A stretch of 64,000 bases of DNA from Comamonas odontotermitis (GTDB taxonomy: Bacteria > Pseudomonadota > Gammaproteobacteria > Burkholderiales > Burkholderiaceae_C): positions 3,521,001-3,585,000 of the forward strand of contig NZ_CP083451.1 of assembly GCF_020080045.1 (NCBI RefSeq). Direction: 5' to 3'. Positions 54,296 to 62,682 of the stretch are shown here, in pieces (within the stretch, counting starts at the first letter, position 1; each line of letters begins with the position of its first letter). Made by a program: the position numbers and the translations under genes. The notes under the pieces are model-generated. The model had not been told where the DNA came from and ran no database searches. It saw only the letters and a list, made by a program, of their open reading frames with translations.

Positions 54296-55306
54296 TTAGT
54301 ACAGCTGTAGGCTGACCCAGTACGCGAACGCGGCGACAAAGGCGGCTGCCGGAATGGTCAGCACCCAGGCCCAGACGATATTGCCTGCCACGCCCCAGCG
54401 CACAGCGCTGGCACGCTGCGTGGAGCCCACGCCGACGATGGCCCCGGTGATGGTGTGCGTGGTGGATACGGGCACGCCCAGCGCAGTGGCAATGAACAGC
54501 GTCATCGCGCCACCGGTTTCAGCGCAGAAGCCGCCCACGGGCTTGAGCTTGGTGATCTTCTGGCCCATGGTCTTGACGATGCGCCAGCCGCCAAACATGG
54601 TGCCCAGGCCGATGGCCGCGTAGCACGAGACAATGGTCCACAGCGGTGGCTCGGCGTCGTTGGGCGACGCGTAGCCGGTGGACAGCAGCAGCAGCCAGAT
54701 GATACCGATGGTCTTTTGCGCATCATTGCCGCCGTGGCCCAGGCTGTAGGCACCGGCAGACACCAGTTGCAGCCGGCGGAACCATTTGTCGACGCGACCG
54801 GGTGTGGCGCGGCGGAATACCCACGCAACGATCACCATCATCAAGGAGCCCAGCAAAAAGCCCAGCAGCGGCGAGACGAAGATGAAGGCAATCGTCTTCC
54901 AGATGCCGCTGGCAATCAGCGAGCCCGCGCCAGCCTTGGCAATGACCGCGCCAACAATGCCGCCGATCAGCGCGTGGGACGAACTGGACGGAATGCCGTA
55001 GTACCAGGTGATGACGTTCCAACTGATGGCACCCACCAGGGCGCCGAAGATCACGTGGGTGTCGACAATACCCGGCTGCACGATGCCTTTGCCAATGGTG
55101 GCAGCCACGCTCAGGTGGAAGACAAAGATGGCAACAAAGTTGAAGAATGCCGCAAACACCACTGCCTGGGTGGGCTTGAGCACGCCGGTGGAGACAACGG
55201 TCGCAATCGAATTGGCCGCGTCGTGAAACCCGTTCATGAAGTCGAACAGTATGGCAAGCGCCACCAGCACGACAATCACCCACAGGGCGGTTTGCATCGG
55301 TTCCAT
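54296..55306 (-). CDS. pit: Low-affinity inorganic phosphate transporter (PiT family)
   Basis: 336-residue sodium- or proton-coupled phosphate (metal-phosphate) importer with about ten spans. Two PiT repeats are seen: FDFMNGFHDAANSIATVVST (19-38) and the later GGNDAQKTIGI with its flanking helix, each holding the conserved GxNDxxx signature; GIPSSSSHALIGGIVGA and GVPVSTTHTITGAIVGVGST are the paired re-entrant loops. It lies 12 bases behind a DUF47 gene, its usual partner. Confidence 0.93.
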   Translation of the reverse strand: MEPMQTALWVIVVLVALAILFDFMNGFHDAANSIATVVSTGVLKPTQAVVFAAFFNFVAIFVFHLSVAATIGKGIVQPGIVDTHVIFGALVGAISWNVITWYYGIPSSSSHALIGGIVGAVIAKAGAGSLIASGIWKTIAFIFVSPLLGFLLGSLMMVIVAWVFRRATPGRVDKWFRRLQLVSAGAYSLGHGGNDAQKTIGIIWLLLLSTGYASPNDAEPPLWTIVSCYAAIGLGTMFGGWRIVKTMGQKITKLKPVGGFCAETGGAMTLFIATALGVPVSTTHTITGAIVGVGSTQRASAVRWGVAGNIVWAWVLTIPAAAFVAAFAYWVSLQLY

Positions 55307-55318
55307 GGGGCTGCCCGA

Positions 55319-55966
55319 TCAGGAGTTTTCGAGAATGATGCCTTCGATGTGGTTGGCCACATCTTCGCACTTGTCGGTGATGGTCTCGAGCAGCTCGTAG
55401 ATCGCCTTGAGCTTGATCACCTCGCGCACATCGGGCTCTTCACGGAAGAGCTTGCTCATCGCAGAGCGCATCACGCGGTCAGCATCGCTCTCGAGGCGGT
55501 CGATTTCTTCGCAGGTCTTGATGGCCGCTTCGGTCGTGGCCGGCTCGGCAATGCGGTCGAGCATCTTGACGGCATCGCGCACGCGCTCGCAGCACTTGAC
55601 GCTCAGGTCGGTGAGGCGGGTGATTTCCTCGGTCATGTGGCGCACGTCGTACAGCGCCATGGTTTCGGCCGAATCCTGAATCAGGTCCGCCACATCGTCC
55701 ATGGTGTTGATCAGCGCGTGGATCTGCTCGCGGTCAATCGGGGTGATGAAGGTCTTGTGCAGGGTGCGGTTGACTTCGTGGGTCACACGGTCAGCGGCAC
55801 GCTCGGCGTTGTCCACATCCTGGTTGTAACGCTCGCGCAGATGCGGATCGTTGTAGTTGGCCACCAACTGTGCAAATGCATGGGCCGCTTCGACGATGCG
55901 GTCCGCATGTTGGTTGAACAGTTCGAAAAAATTACCTTCGCGCGGCAAGAGTTTGCCAAAGAGCAT
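55319..55966 (-). CDS. DUF47 (PhoU-like) Pit accessory protein
   Basis: 215-residue all-helical cytoplasmic protein related to PhoU, thought to modulate the neighbouring Pit transporter. The family begins MLFGKLLPREGNFFELFNQH, with HEVNRTLHKTFITPIDREQI, DDVADLIQDSAETMALYDV and a C-terminal ELLETITDKCEDVANHIEGI. The acidic patches expected to bind metal ions are present. First gene of the pit operon. Confidence 0.93.
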   Translation of the reverse strand: MLFGKLLPREGNFFELFNQHADRIVEAAHAFAQLVANYNDPHLRERYNQDVDNAERAADRVTHEVNRTLHKTFITPIDREQIHALINTMDDVADLIQDSAETMALYDVRHMTEEITRLTDLSVKCCERVRDAVKMLDRIAEPATTEAAIKTCEEIDRLESDADRVMRSAMSKLFREEPDVREVIKLKAIYELLETITDKCEDVANHIEGIILENS

Positions 55967-56092
55967 GGGGGCACCTATACGGTTTCAATGCGGGAGAGGG
56001 ATGACGGACGGGAGATCCGCCCGGGAGGGAAACAGTTGCTGCACTGCACAATTCATCAATTTTAAATGCAGCTGTCATTATTTTGTCTCAAT

Positions 56093-56491
56093 TCAGGCAG
56101 CACCCCGAAAAACAAAGTAGACCGCGCCCAGGAGGCACAGCCCTGCCCAGAGGTAATCGAGCTTGAGCGGCTGGTCCAGAAACCAGACCGAAAACGGCAC
56201 AAACACCAACAGGGTGATGACCTCCTGCATGATCTTGAGCTGGCCCACATTGAACTGCGTGGCGCCAATGCGGTTGCCGGGAACCTGCAGCATGTACTCA
56301 AAAAACGCAATGCCCCAGCTGACGATGGCGGCGATATACCAGGGCGAAGTGGAGAGGTTCTTGAGGTGTCCGTACCAGGCAAAGGTCATGAACACGTTGC
56401 TAAGGACCAGCAGCAGCACCGTTTGCACGGGCACAGGAATGGACTGGAGGAAATTCACACAATCACCTTGAAAAAGTTGCGCCATTGTCAT
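56093..56491 (-). CDS. DUF486 (DMT-like) membrane protein
   Basis: 132-residue inner-membrane protein with four hydrophobic segments (about 20-40, 50-70, 88-106, 112-130). Sequence VLLLVLSNVFMTFAWYGHLK and GIAFFEYMLQVPGNRIGATQ are typical of DUF486, distantly related to EamA/SMR drug transporters. Function unknown. ATG at 56491 or 56485; the first was kept. It lies upstream of the DUF47-pit operon on the same strand, 126 bases apart. Confidence 0.88.
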   Translation of the reverse strand: MTMAQLFQGDCVNFLQSIPVPVQTVLLLVLSNVFMTFAWYGHLKNLSTSPWYIAAIVSWGIAFFEYMLQVPGNRIGATQFNVGQLKIMQEVITLLVFVPFSVWFLDQPLKLDYLWAGLCLLGAVYFVFRGAA

Positions 56492-56569
56492 GCAAGTGGC
56501 CGCTTTTTGCTGCCACGTGCCGCTGCGGCAACACTTTCATCAGCAGATTTCATCGTCAGCCCTTTCCCG

Positions 56570-56600
56570 TAAAGCGCCAGACGCTATCAAATCATGAGCA
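56570..56600 (-). repeat. Short intergenic repeat copy upstream of the livF terminator
   Basis: On minus: GCTCATGATTTGATAGCGTC followed by TGGCGCTTTACGGG. It has the core TTTGATAGC and GCGCTTT. Confidence 0.5.
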
Positions 56601-56602
56601 AT

Positions 56603-56625
56603 AAAAAAGCACCGCCATGCGGTGC
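56603..56625 (-). terminator. Terminator of the liv operon
   Basis: Stem GCACCGC-CAT-GCGGTGC with six A on the left (TTTTTT on minus), 48 bases past the livF stop. Confidence 0.88.
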
Positions 56626-56672
56626 TTCTGATCGACTGTCGGCTGTCTGCGGGCTCTTCTGCCCGGCGCGCC

Positions 56673-57404
56673 CTACTCGCCCAGGTAGGCGGCGCGCACG
56701 CGCGGATCGGCCAGCAACTCCTGGCCCGGGCCGGTCATCGTGATGATGCCCGATTCCATCACGTAGCCACGGTCGGCAATGGCCAGCGCGCGGCTTGCGT
56801 TCTGCTCCACCAGCACGATCGTCACGCCCATGGCGTACACATCGCGCACCACTTCGAAGATCTTGTCCACCATGATGGGCGACAGCCCCATGGATGGCTC
56901 ATCGAGCAGCAGCAGCTTGGGTTGCGCCATCAGCGCGCGCGCCATGGCCAGCATCTGCTGCTCGCCGCCGGACATGGTGCCCGCCAGCTGGTCCTTGCGC
57001 TCGCGCAGACGCGGGAAGATGTTGAACATTTTCTCGATGTCGGCCAGGATGCCCGCCTTGTCCTTGCGCAGGTAGGCCCCAAGCATCAGGTTGTCGGTGA
57101 TGGTCTGGCGCGTGAAGACACCCCGCCCTTCGGGCACCATCACCAGGCCCTTGGCCACCAGATCCCAGGCACCCAGGCCCTTGATGTTCTGGCCCAGGAA
57201 CTCGATCTGGCCGTCGTTGATCGCCTGCGTGGCGGTCACGGCCTTCATGGTCGTGGTCTTGCCCGCGCCGTTGGAGCCGATCAGCGACACCAGTTCGCCC
57301 TCGTGCACCTCAAAATCCACGCCCTTGACAGCCTGAATACCGCCATAGGCCACCTTCAGCCCGCGTACCTTCAACAACACCGGGTTGCTTGTCTTGTCCG
57401 TCAT
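56673..57404 (-). CDS. livF: Branched-chain amino-acid ABC transporter ATPase LivF
   Basis: Cytoplasmic ABC ATPase, 243 residues. Walker A GSNGAGKTT, signature MSGGEQQMLAMARAL, Walker B LLLLDEPSMGLSP, H-loop VEQN with the Gln-type variant typical of LivF (VLVEQNASRAL). The ATG at 57404 lies 2 bases past the livG stop; a TTG two codons upstream is an alternative. Last gene of livHMGF. The transporter imports leucine-type or related (possibly urea/amide or aromatic) substrates depending on its binding protein, which is not here. Confidence 0.95.
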   Translation of the reverse strand: MTDKTSNPVLLKVRGLKVAYGGIQAVKGVDFEVHEGELVSLIGSNGAGKTTTMKAVTATQAINDGQIEFLGQNIKGLGAWDLVAKGLVMVPEGRGVFTRQTITDNLMLGAYLRKDKAGILADIEKMFNIFPRLRERKDQLAGTMSGGEQQMLAMARALMAQPKLLLLDEPSMGLSPIMVDKIFEVVRDVYAMGVTIVLVEQNASRALAIADRGYVMESGIITMTGPGQELLADPRVRAAYLGE

Positions 57405-57406
57405 GC

Positions 57407-58186
57407 TCAATGTCCTCCGGTGCCCAGGTAGGCCTCAATCACTTTTTCGTCTTTCTGCACTTCGGCAGGCGTGCCCTCGGCCAGGCGCTTGCCATAGTCG
57501 AGAACGGTCACCCGGTCACACAAGCCCATCACCAGCTTCACATCGTGCTCGATCAGCAAGATCGTGCGGCTGTCTTTGCGGATGCGGTCGATCAGCTCGC
57601 GCAATTGCACCTTTTCGGTGGCATTCATGCCGGCGGCCGGCTCGTCGAGCGCGATCAGCTGCGGATCGGTTGCCAGCGCGCGGGCAATCTCCAGGCGCCG
57701 CTGGTCGCCATAGGACAGGGTGCGCGCCTTGTAATCGGCATAGCGCTCGATGCCCACGTACGCCAGCAGTTCGCGGGCACGTTCCTTGATCGCCATTTCC
57801 TCGGCCTTGAAAGCCTGGGTGCGGAAGATGGCGCCGATCAGACCGGACTGGCTGCGCACATGGCGCCCCACCATCACGTTCTCGAGCGCCGTCATCTCGG
57901 CAAACAGACGGATGTTCTGGAACGTGCGCGCAATGCCCGCCTTGGCCACCAGGTGCACTGCCGTCGGCTGGTAGGCCGTGCCTGCCAATTCGAAGGTGCC
58001 GCTATCGGGCGTGTACAGGCCCGTGATCACATTGAAGAACGTGGTCTTGCCGGCCCCATTGGGGCCAATCAGGCCGTAGACCTGGCCGCGCTCAATGGTC
58101 AAACCCACATCGGACAGCGCCTGCAGACCGCCAAAGCGCTTGGAAATACCTGCCACTTTCAGTGCAGGAGCGTGTGTACTCGTCAT
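57407..58186 (-). CDS. livG: Branched-chain amino-acid ABC transporter ATPase LivG
   Basis: Cytoplasmic ABC ATPase, 259 residues. Walker A GPNGAGKTT, the long LivG insertion with MTALENVMVGRHVRSQSGLI, signature LSYGDQRRLEIARAL, Walker B LIALDEPAAGMN and C-terminal VTVLDYGKRLAEGTPAEVQK. 15 bases separate it from livM. Confidence 0.95.
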   Translation of the reverse strand: MTSTHAPALKVAGISKRFGGLQALSDVGLTIERGQVYGLIGPNGAGKTTFFNVITGLYTPDSGTFELAGTAYQPTAVHLVAKAGIARTFQNIRLFAEMTALENVMVGRHVRSQSGLIGAIFRTQAFKAEEMAIKERARELLAYVGIERYADYKARTLSYGDQRRLEIARALATDPQLIALDEPAAGMNATEKVQLRELIDRIRKDSRTILLIEHDVKLVMGLCDRVTVLDYGKRLAEGTPAEVQKDEKVIEAYLGTGGH

Positions 58187-58201
58187 GCTCTATTCTCCTG
58201 C

Positions 58202-59278
58202 TCAGTCTTTCTGGATGGCGCTCTTGCCGTGTTCGGGCGCGGGCCACAGGCCACGCGGACGCAGCAGCATCACCACGATCATCGCCACGGCAATCAGCAA
58301 CTGGCGCAGGATGGAGGCGTCAAGCCGCCCATCCGTCAGCTGCTGCAGCGGGCCAGCCACATAGCGCAACACCTCTGGCAGGGCCGACAGCAGCACCGCG
58401 CCCAGAATGACGCCGGGAATATGGCCCAGGCCCCCCAGCACCACCATGGCGACGATCATGATCGACTCCATCAGGCTGAACGATTCCGGAGACACAAAGC
58501 CCTGGAAGCCCGCAAACATGGCGCCGGACACGCCGCCGAACGTCGCGCCCATGCCGAATGCCATCAGTTTCAGGTTGCGGGTGTTGATGCCCATGGCCTT
58601 GGCGGCGATTTCGTCTTCGCGGATCGCCATCCAGGCGCGACCGATACGCGAGTCCTGCAGACGGTAGCAGATGGCCACGCTGGCCACCACCAGCACCAGG
58701 AACAGGTAGTAGTACAGGGTGACGGACGAGACCGTATAGCTGCCGATCTCCAGCGGCTTGGCAAAGTCAAAGCCGAAGATCTTGATCGAATCGATCTGAC
58801 CCAGGCCCTTGGGGCCGTTGGTGATGTTGACAGGCTGGTCCAGGTTCAGCATGAAGATACGGATGATCTCGCCAAAACCCAGGGTCACGATGGCCAGGTA
58901 ATCACCCCGCAGCTTGAGCACCGGAAAGCCCAGAATCATCCCCGCCAGCGCTGCCAGCAGCGCCGCCAGCGGAATCACCAGCCAGATCGAGGTGTGCAGC
59001 CCATTGGGGAACATGGCCTTGAAGCCTTCGAATGTCTCGGCCAGATGGGGCGAAGCCATCAGGCCCAGCATATAGGCGCCTACCGCGTAGAAGGCGACAT
59101 AGCCCAGGTCCAGCAGGCCGGCAAAGCCCACCACGATGTTCAGGCCCAGGGCCAGCATCACATAGAGCAGCGCCAGATCGGCAATCCGTACCCAGGCATT
59201 GCCAAAGTACTGCAGGATGAGCGGTAATACCAGGAGCGCAACCGCGCCCAGAATCCATTGTGCTTTGTTGTTCTTCAT
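58202..59278 (-). CDS. livM: Branched-chain amino-acid ABC transporter permease LivM
   Basis: Inner-membrane permease, 358 residues, about nine to ten spans. Family motifs: GLNIVVGFAGLLDLGYVAFY (EAA-like G-LDLG), PVLKLRGDYLAIVTLGFGEI, and AWMAIREDEIAAKAMGINTR near the cytoplasmic loop that contacts the ATPase. C-terminal segment is short and polar. 12 bases separate it from livH. Confidence 0.95.
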   Translation of the reverse strand: MKNNKAQWILGAVALLVLPLILQYFGNAWVRIADLALLYVMLALGLNIVVGFAGLLDLGYVAFYAVGAYMLGLMASPHLAETFEGFKAMFPNGLHTSIWLVIPLAALLAALAGMILGFPVLKLRGDYLAIVTLGFGEIIRIFMLNLDQPVNITNGPKGLGQIDSIKIFGFDFAKPLEIGSYTVSSVTLYYYLFLVLVVASVAICYRLQDSRIGRAWMAIREDEIAAKAMGINTRNLKLMAFGMGATFGGVSGAMFAGFQGFVSPESFSLMESIMIVAMVVLGGLGHIPGVILGAVLLSALPEVLRYVAGPLQQLTDGRLDASILRQLLIAVAMIVVMLLRPRGLWPAPEHGKSAIQKD

Positions 59279-59290
59279 GCTGTGTTCCCC

Positions 59291-60220
59291 TTACGCACGA
59301 TCGGCCACACGCTCGCCCAGCAGGCCCGAAGGACGCAGGGTCAGCACGATGATCAGCACAATGAACGAGAAGATGTCGACATACTGGCTGCCCAGGATGC
59401 CGCCGGTGAGTTCGCCGATGTAACCGGCGCCAATGGCCTCCACCAGGCCCAGAATCATGGCGCCCACCACGGCGCCAGCCAGATTGCCGATGCCGCCGAA
59501 CACTGCGGCGATGAACGCCTTCAGACCCGGCAGGAAACCCATGGTGTGCTGGGCAGTTCCATAATTCGATGCCCACAGCACGCCTGCAATCGCCGCCAGC
59601 ACGGCACCGATCACGAAGGTGGCCGAAATCACCATGTCAGGCTTGATGCCCATCAAGGCCGCAACGCGGGGGTTTTCCGCCGTGGCACGCATGGCGCGGC
59701 CCAGGCGGGTGTAGTTGACCAGGTACATCAGCACCGCCAGCACAATGGCCGTCACGCCCAGCACCAGAATCTGGGTCGGCGTGATCACCGCGCCCGCCAC
59801 TTCAAAGGGCTCAGCCGGCAGCAAGGTCGCATAGGGCTTGTAGTTGGGCTTCCAGATGATCATGGCCAGCGTCTGCAGCAGGATCGACATGCCGATGGCC
59901 GTGATCAGCGGCGCCAGGCGCGGGCTGTTGCGCAGCGGCCGGTAGGCCAGCTTTTCAATCGTGAAGTTGAGCACTGCCGCCACCACACAGGCAATCAAGG
60001 TGGCAATCAGCAGGATGATCCAGCCGGGCGTATCGGGCATGGCGCCCTGCATCCAGCCGATGATGCTCCAACTCGTCAGTACACCGATCATCAGCACTTC
60101 GCCGTGCGCGAAGTTAATCAATTGAATAATGCCGTACACCATGGTGTAGCCCAAGGCTATCAAAGCGTACATGCTGCCCAGGACCAGACCATTAATGATC
60201 TGCTGCAGCAAAATGTCCAT
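59291..60220 (-). CDS. livH: Branched-chain amino-acid ABC transporter permease LivH
   Basis: Inner-membrane permease, 309 residues, about eight spans. It starts MDILLQQIINGLVLGSMYAL, with YGIIQLINFAHGEVLMIG and AMRATAENPRVAALMGIKPD (cytoplasmic coupling loop). The ATG at 60220 was chosen over a TTG two codons upstream. First gene of the operon; no substrate-binding protein gene precedes it. Confidence 0.95.
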   Translation of the reverse strand: MDILLQQIINGLVLGSMYALIALGYTMVYGIIQLINFAHGEVLMIGVLTSWSIIGWMQGAMPDTPGWIILLIATLIACVVAAVLNFTIEKLAYRPLRNSPRLAPLITAIGMSILLQTLAMIIWKPNYKPYATLLPAEPFEVAGAVITPTQILVLGVTAIVLAVLMYLVNYTRLGRAMRATAENPRVAALMGIKPDMVISATFVIGAVLAAIAGVLWASNYGTAQHTMGFLPGLKAFIAAVFGGIGNLAGAVVGAMILGLVEAIGAGYIGELTGGILGSQYVDIFSFIVLIIVLTLRPSGLLGERVADRA

Positions 60221-60731
60221 AACCAACCCTTCACCAGTTGAACCACGATGGCAAAGACTGCATTCACCTGGTGATTACCCTGTAATACAGACCGCCTCTA
60301 ACCGCGATAACAGTTTTATGCGGATCGCAGGAATTCTATCGACGGGCCGGTGTTTTCAAGCTCTTTCGCCGCTAGCGCTTTCCCTAGTCATTTGCGCCCA
60401 AAGGTCACGAAAATTGACGCTTTTGGTATCTCCTCCTAGGGAATTCACCAGTAATAAAGATATAAGCACGATGAATACTTACAAATAACTTACACCACCC
60501 GTGATTCCTTATTGATGACGCGCAAAAGAGTGCGCGGTATCAGTGCAAATGCCATTCCCGGTATTTACACCGGCTGAAACATCGGCTGGATGCAAGGCAG
60601 TTCCTTTCGAACCCAGCAGGCGCCCTGCTCTGTTGCGGGGCCTGTGCCGCCCTCTGACAAGGCTCCGTTTCCAGGCAGCGCCGCGGAATAAAAAACGCGG
60701 CCAGGCCGCGTTTTTTCCGAAAGGGCTGAAA
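60221..60731. other. Gene-free 510-base region between livH and etfA
   Basis: No convincing gene; a short plus-strand frame that starts inside livH has no domain. It contains the livH promoter region, a palindrome ATTAC-CCT-GTAAT (60274-60286) about 55 bases upstream of livH that may be an operator, an A+T-rich patch around 60440-60500, and the etfA terminator at 60690-60716. Confidence 0.55.
60690..60716. terminator. Terminator of etfBA
   Basis: Six A, stem CGCGGCC-A-GGCCGCG, six T; symmetric and therefore active in both directions. 15 bases past the etfA stop. Confidence 0.92.
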
Positions 60732-61664
60732 TTACAGCTTGCCCGCCATATCGGGTACCGCCTCGAACAGGTCGGCCACCAGGCCATAGTCAGCCACGCT
60801 GAAGATCGGCGCCTCCTCGTCCTTGTTGATCGCCACGATCACCTTGGAGTCCTTCATGCCCGCCAGGTGCTGGATCGCTCCCGAGATGCCCGCTGCAATG
60901 TACAGCTGCGGCGCCACGATCTTGCCCGTCTGGCCCACCTGCAGGTCGTTGGGCGCGTAGCCCGCATCCACCGCCGCGCGGCTCGCGCCAATGGCCGCGC
61001 CCAGTTTGTCGGCCAGCGGGGTGATGACTTCGTTGAACTTTTCCGCACTGCCCAGCGCCCGCCCGCCCGAGACGATGATTTTGGCAGCCGTGAGTTCGGG
61101 CCGGTCGTTTTTGGTGACTTCGCGGCCTGCGAAGGCGCTTTTGCTGCTGCCCTCGACAGCGGCCACGGTTTCGACGGCTGCCGTGCCGCCGGTGGCTGCT
61201 GCTGCATCAAAGCCGGTGGTGCGCACGGTGATGACTTTCTTGCCGTCGGTGCTTTGCACGGTGGCTATGGCGTTACCCGCGTAGATGGGGCGCTCGAAGG
61301 TGTCGGGGCCGTCTACCTTGGTGATGTCGCTGATCTGGGCGACGTCGAGCTTGGCCGCTACGCGGGGAGCCACGTTCTTGCCGCCTGCCGTGGCGGGAAA
61401 GAGGATGTGGCTGTAGTTGCCTGCAATGGCGAGCACTTGCGCTGCCACGTTTTCGGCCAGGCCGTCCTTGAGCGATGCGCCTTCAGCGAGGATGACTTTG
61501 GCAACGCCTGCGATCTGGGTTGCGGCCTGGGCTGCAGCGGCTGCGCCTTCACCCGCCACGAGGATGTGGACGTCGGCTCCGCAGGCCTTGGCGGCCGTGA
61601 CGGTGTTGAGGGTGGCGGGTTTGATGCTGTGGTTGTCGTGTTCTGCAATAACGAGAGCGGTCAT
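60732..61664 (-). CDS. etfA: Electron transfer flavoprotein alpha subunit
   Basis: FAD-binding subunit of the soluble ETF dimer that takes electrons from acyl-CoA dehydrogenases and passes them to ETF-ubiquinone oxidoreductase. 310 residues. The C-terminal FAD domain has [40 protein letters not shown] and [20 protein letters not shown]. The ATG at 61664 has AAGGA 9 bases upstream. Downstream partner of etfB, across a 172-base REP-like gap. Confidence 0.96.
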   Translation of the reverse strand: MTALVIAEHDNHSIKPATLNTVTAAKACGADVHILVAGEGAAAAAQAATQIAGVAKVILAEGASLKDGLAENVAAQVLAIAGNYSHILFPATAGGKNVAPRVAAKLDVAQISDITKVDGPDTFERPIYAGNAIATVQSTDGKKVITVRTTGFDAAAATGGTAAVETVAAVEGSSKSAFAGREVTKNDRPELTAAKIIVSGGRALGSAEKFNEVITPLADKLGAAIGASRAAVDAGYAPNDLQVGQTGKIVAPQLYIAAGISGAIQHLAGMKDSKVIVAINKDEEAPIFSVADYGLVADLFEAVPDMAGKL

Positions 61665-61689
61665 GTCTATCGTCCTTCAATTCAATGTG

Positions 61690-61832
61690 TCGGTATCGTT
61701 TGCGGCCTTCAAAACTGGCGGTCCCGTGCGGCGGGACGACTAGCAAGGGCCGCCCCGCAGCCGGGGCTGCCCCAGCGTGGTCGTCGTCCCCCTGGGGGGA
61801 AGGCGCCGCAGGCGACTCAGGGGGGATGGGTG
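61690..61832. repeat. GC-rich REP-like element between etfB and etfA
   Basis: A chain of short palindromes: GTCCCG-TGCGG-CGGGAC (about 61718-61735), GCCCCGCAGCCGGGGC (about 61755-61770), CCCCCTGGGGGG (about 61790-61801) and a second GGGGGG run near 61820. Such elements are frequent in Comamonadaceae intergenic gaps, from memory. It separates two genes that must be coexpressed. Confidence 0.55.
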
Positions 61833-61836
61833 AAGC

Positions 61837-62586
61837 TTAGATGACTTTGGCTTCGTTCTTGAGTTTGTCGATCAGGGCCGAGACGTCAGCGACTTTGACG
61901 CCTGCGCCGCGCTTGGCAGGCTCTGCCACTTTGAGGGTTTTGATGCGAGGGGTCACATCCACGCCCAGCTCTTCGGGCTTGACGGTGTCGAGCTGCTTTT
62001 TCTTGGCCTTCATGATGTTGGGCAAGGTGACGTAGCGCGGCTCGTTCAGACGCAGGTCGGTGGTGATGACCGCTGGCGTTGTCAGTTGCAGGGTTTCGAG
62101 GCCGCCGTCGACTTCACGGGTGACGCTTACCTTGTCGCCCGCGACTTCGACCTTGGAGGCGAAGGTGGCCTGGGGGAGGTCTGCCAGCGCTGCGAGCATC
62201 TGGCCGGTCTGGTTGCAGTCGTCGTCGATGGCTTGTTTGCCGCAGATGATGAGGCCGGGTTGCTCTTTGTCGACCAGGGCTTTGAGGAGCTTGGCAACGG
62301 CCAGGGGCTGGAGCTCTTCGGTGGTCTCGACCAGGATGCCGCGATCGGCGCCGATGGCCATGGCCGTGCGCAGGGTTTCCTGGCATTGGGCCACGCCGCA
62401 GGAGACGGCGATGATCTCGGTGACGACGCCTTTTTCCTTGAGGCGCACAGCCTCTTCCACCGCGATTTCGTCAAACGGGTTCATGCTCATCTTGACGTTG
62501 GCAATGTCCACTCCCGTGCCGTCGCTTTTGACGCGCACTTTCACGTTGTAGTCCACCACGCGCTTGACGGGTACCAGTACTTTCAT
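61837..62586 (-). CDS. etfB: Electron transfer flavoprotein beta subunit
   Basis: AMP-binding beta subunit of ETF, 249 residues. [20 protein letters not shown] is the family start; the ETF-beta signature [20 protein letters not shown] with [20 protein letters not shown] is present. AGAGGA precedes the ATG. Upstream gene of etfA. Confidence 0.96.
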   Translation of the reverse strand: MKVLVPVKRVVDYNVKVRVKSDGTGVDIANVKMSMNPFDEIAVEEAVRLKEKGVVTEIIAVSCGVAQCQETLRTAMAIGADRGILVETTEELQPLAVAKLLKALVDKEQPGLIICGKQAIDDDCNQTGQMLAALADLPQATFASKVEVAGDKVSVTREVDGGLETLQLTTPAVITTDLRLNEPRYVTLPNIMKAKKKQLDTVKPEELGVDVTPRIKTLKVAEPAKRGAGVKVADVSALIDKLKNEAKVI

Positions 62587-62624
62587 AGTCGCTATCCTCT
62601 AAAGTTAATCATCAAGAAGCCTGT

Positions 62625-62672
62625 CATCGCCCGTCAATCAAGCGCAAACAGCTATCAAATCAGAAGCACTCA
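62625..62672 (-). repeat. Short intergenic repeat copy between the CoA-transferase and etfB
   Basis: On minus: GTGCTTCTGATTTGATAGCT followed by GTTTGCGCTTGATTGACGGG. A good match to the family core. Confidence 0.6.
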
Positions 62673-62682
62673 TCAGGCAGAA

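Noticed and set aside
56072..56089. Pho-box-like CTGTCATTATTTTGTCTC upstream of the DUF47-pit operon
   Set aside because: Second half poorly matches CTGTCAT and the orientation is opposite to the operon; low-affinity Pit systems are usually not PhoB-activated.
60171..60488. Small plus-strand frame of about 105 codons before etfA
   Set aside because: Begins inside livH, no signal, domain or ribosome site, and its end lies in A+T-rich intergenic DNA.
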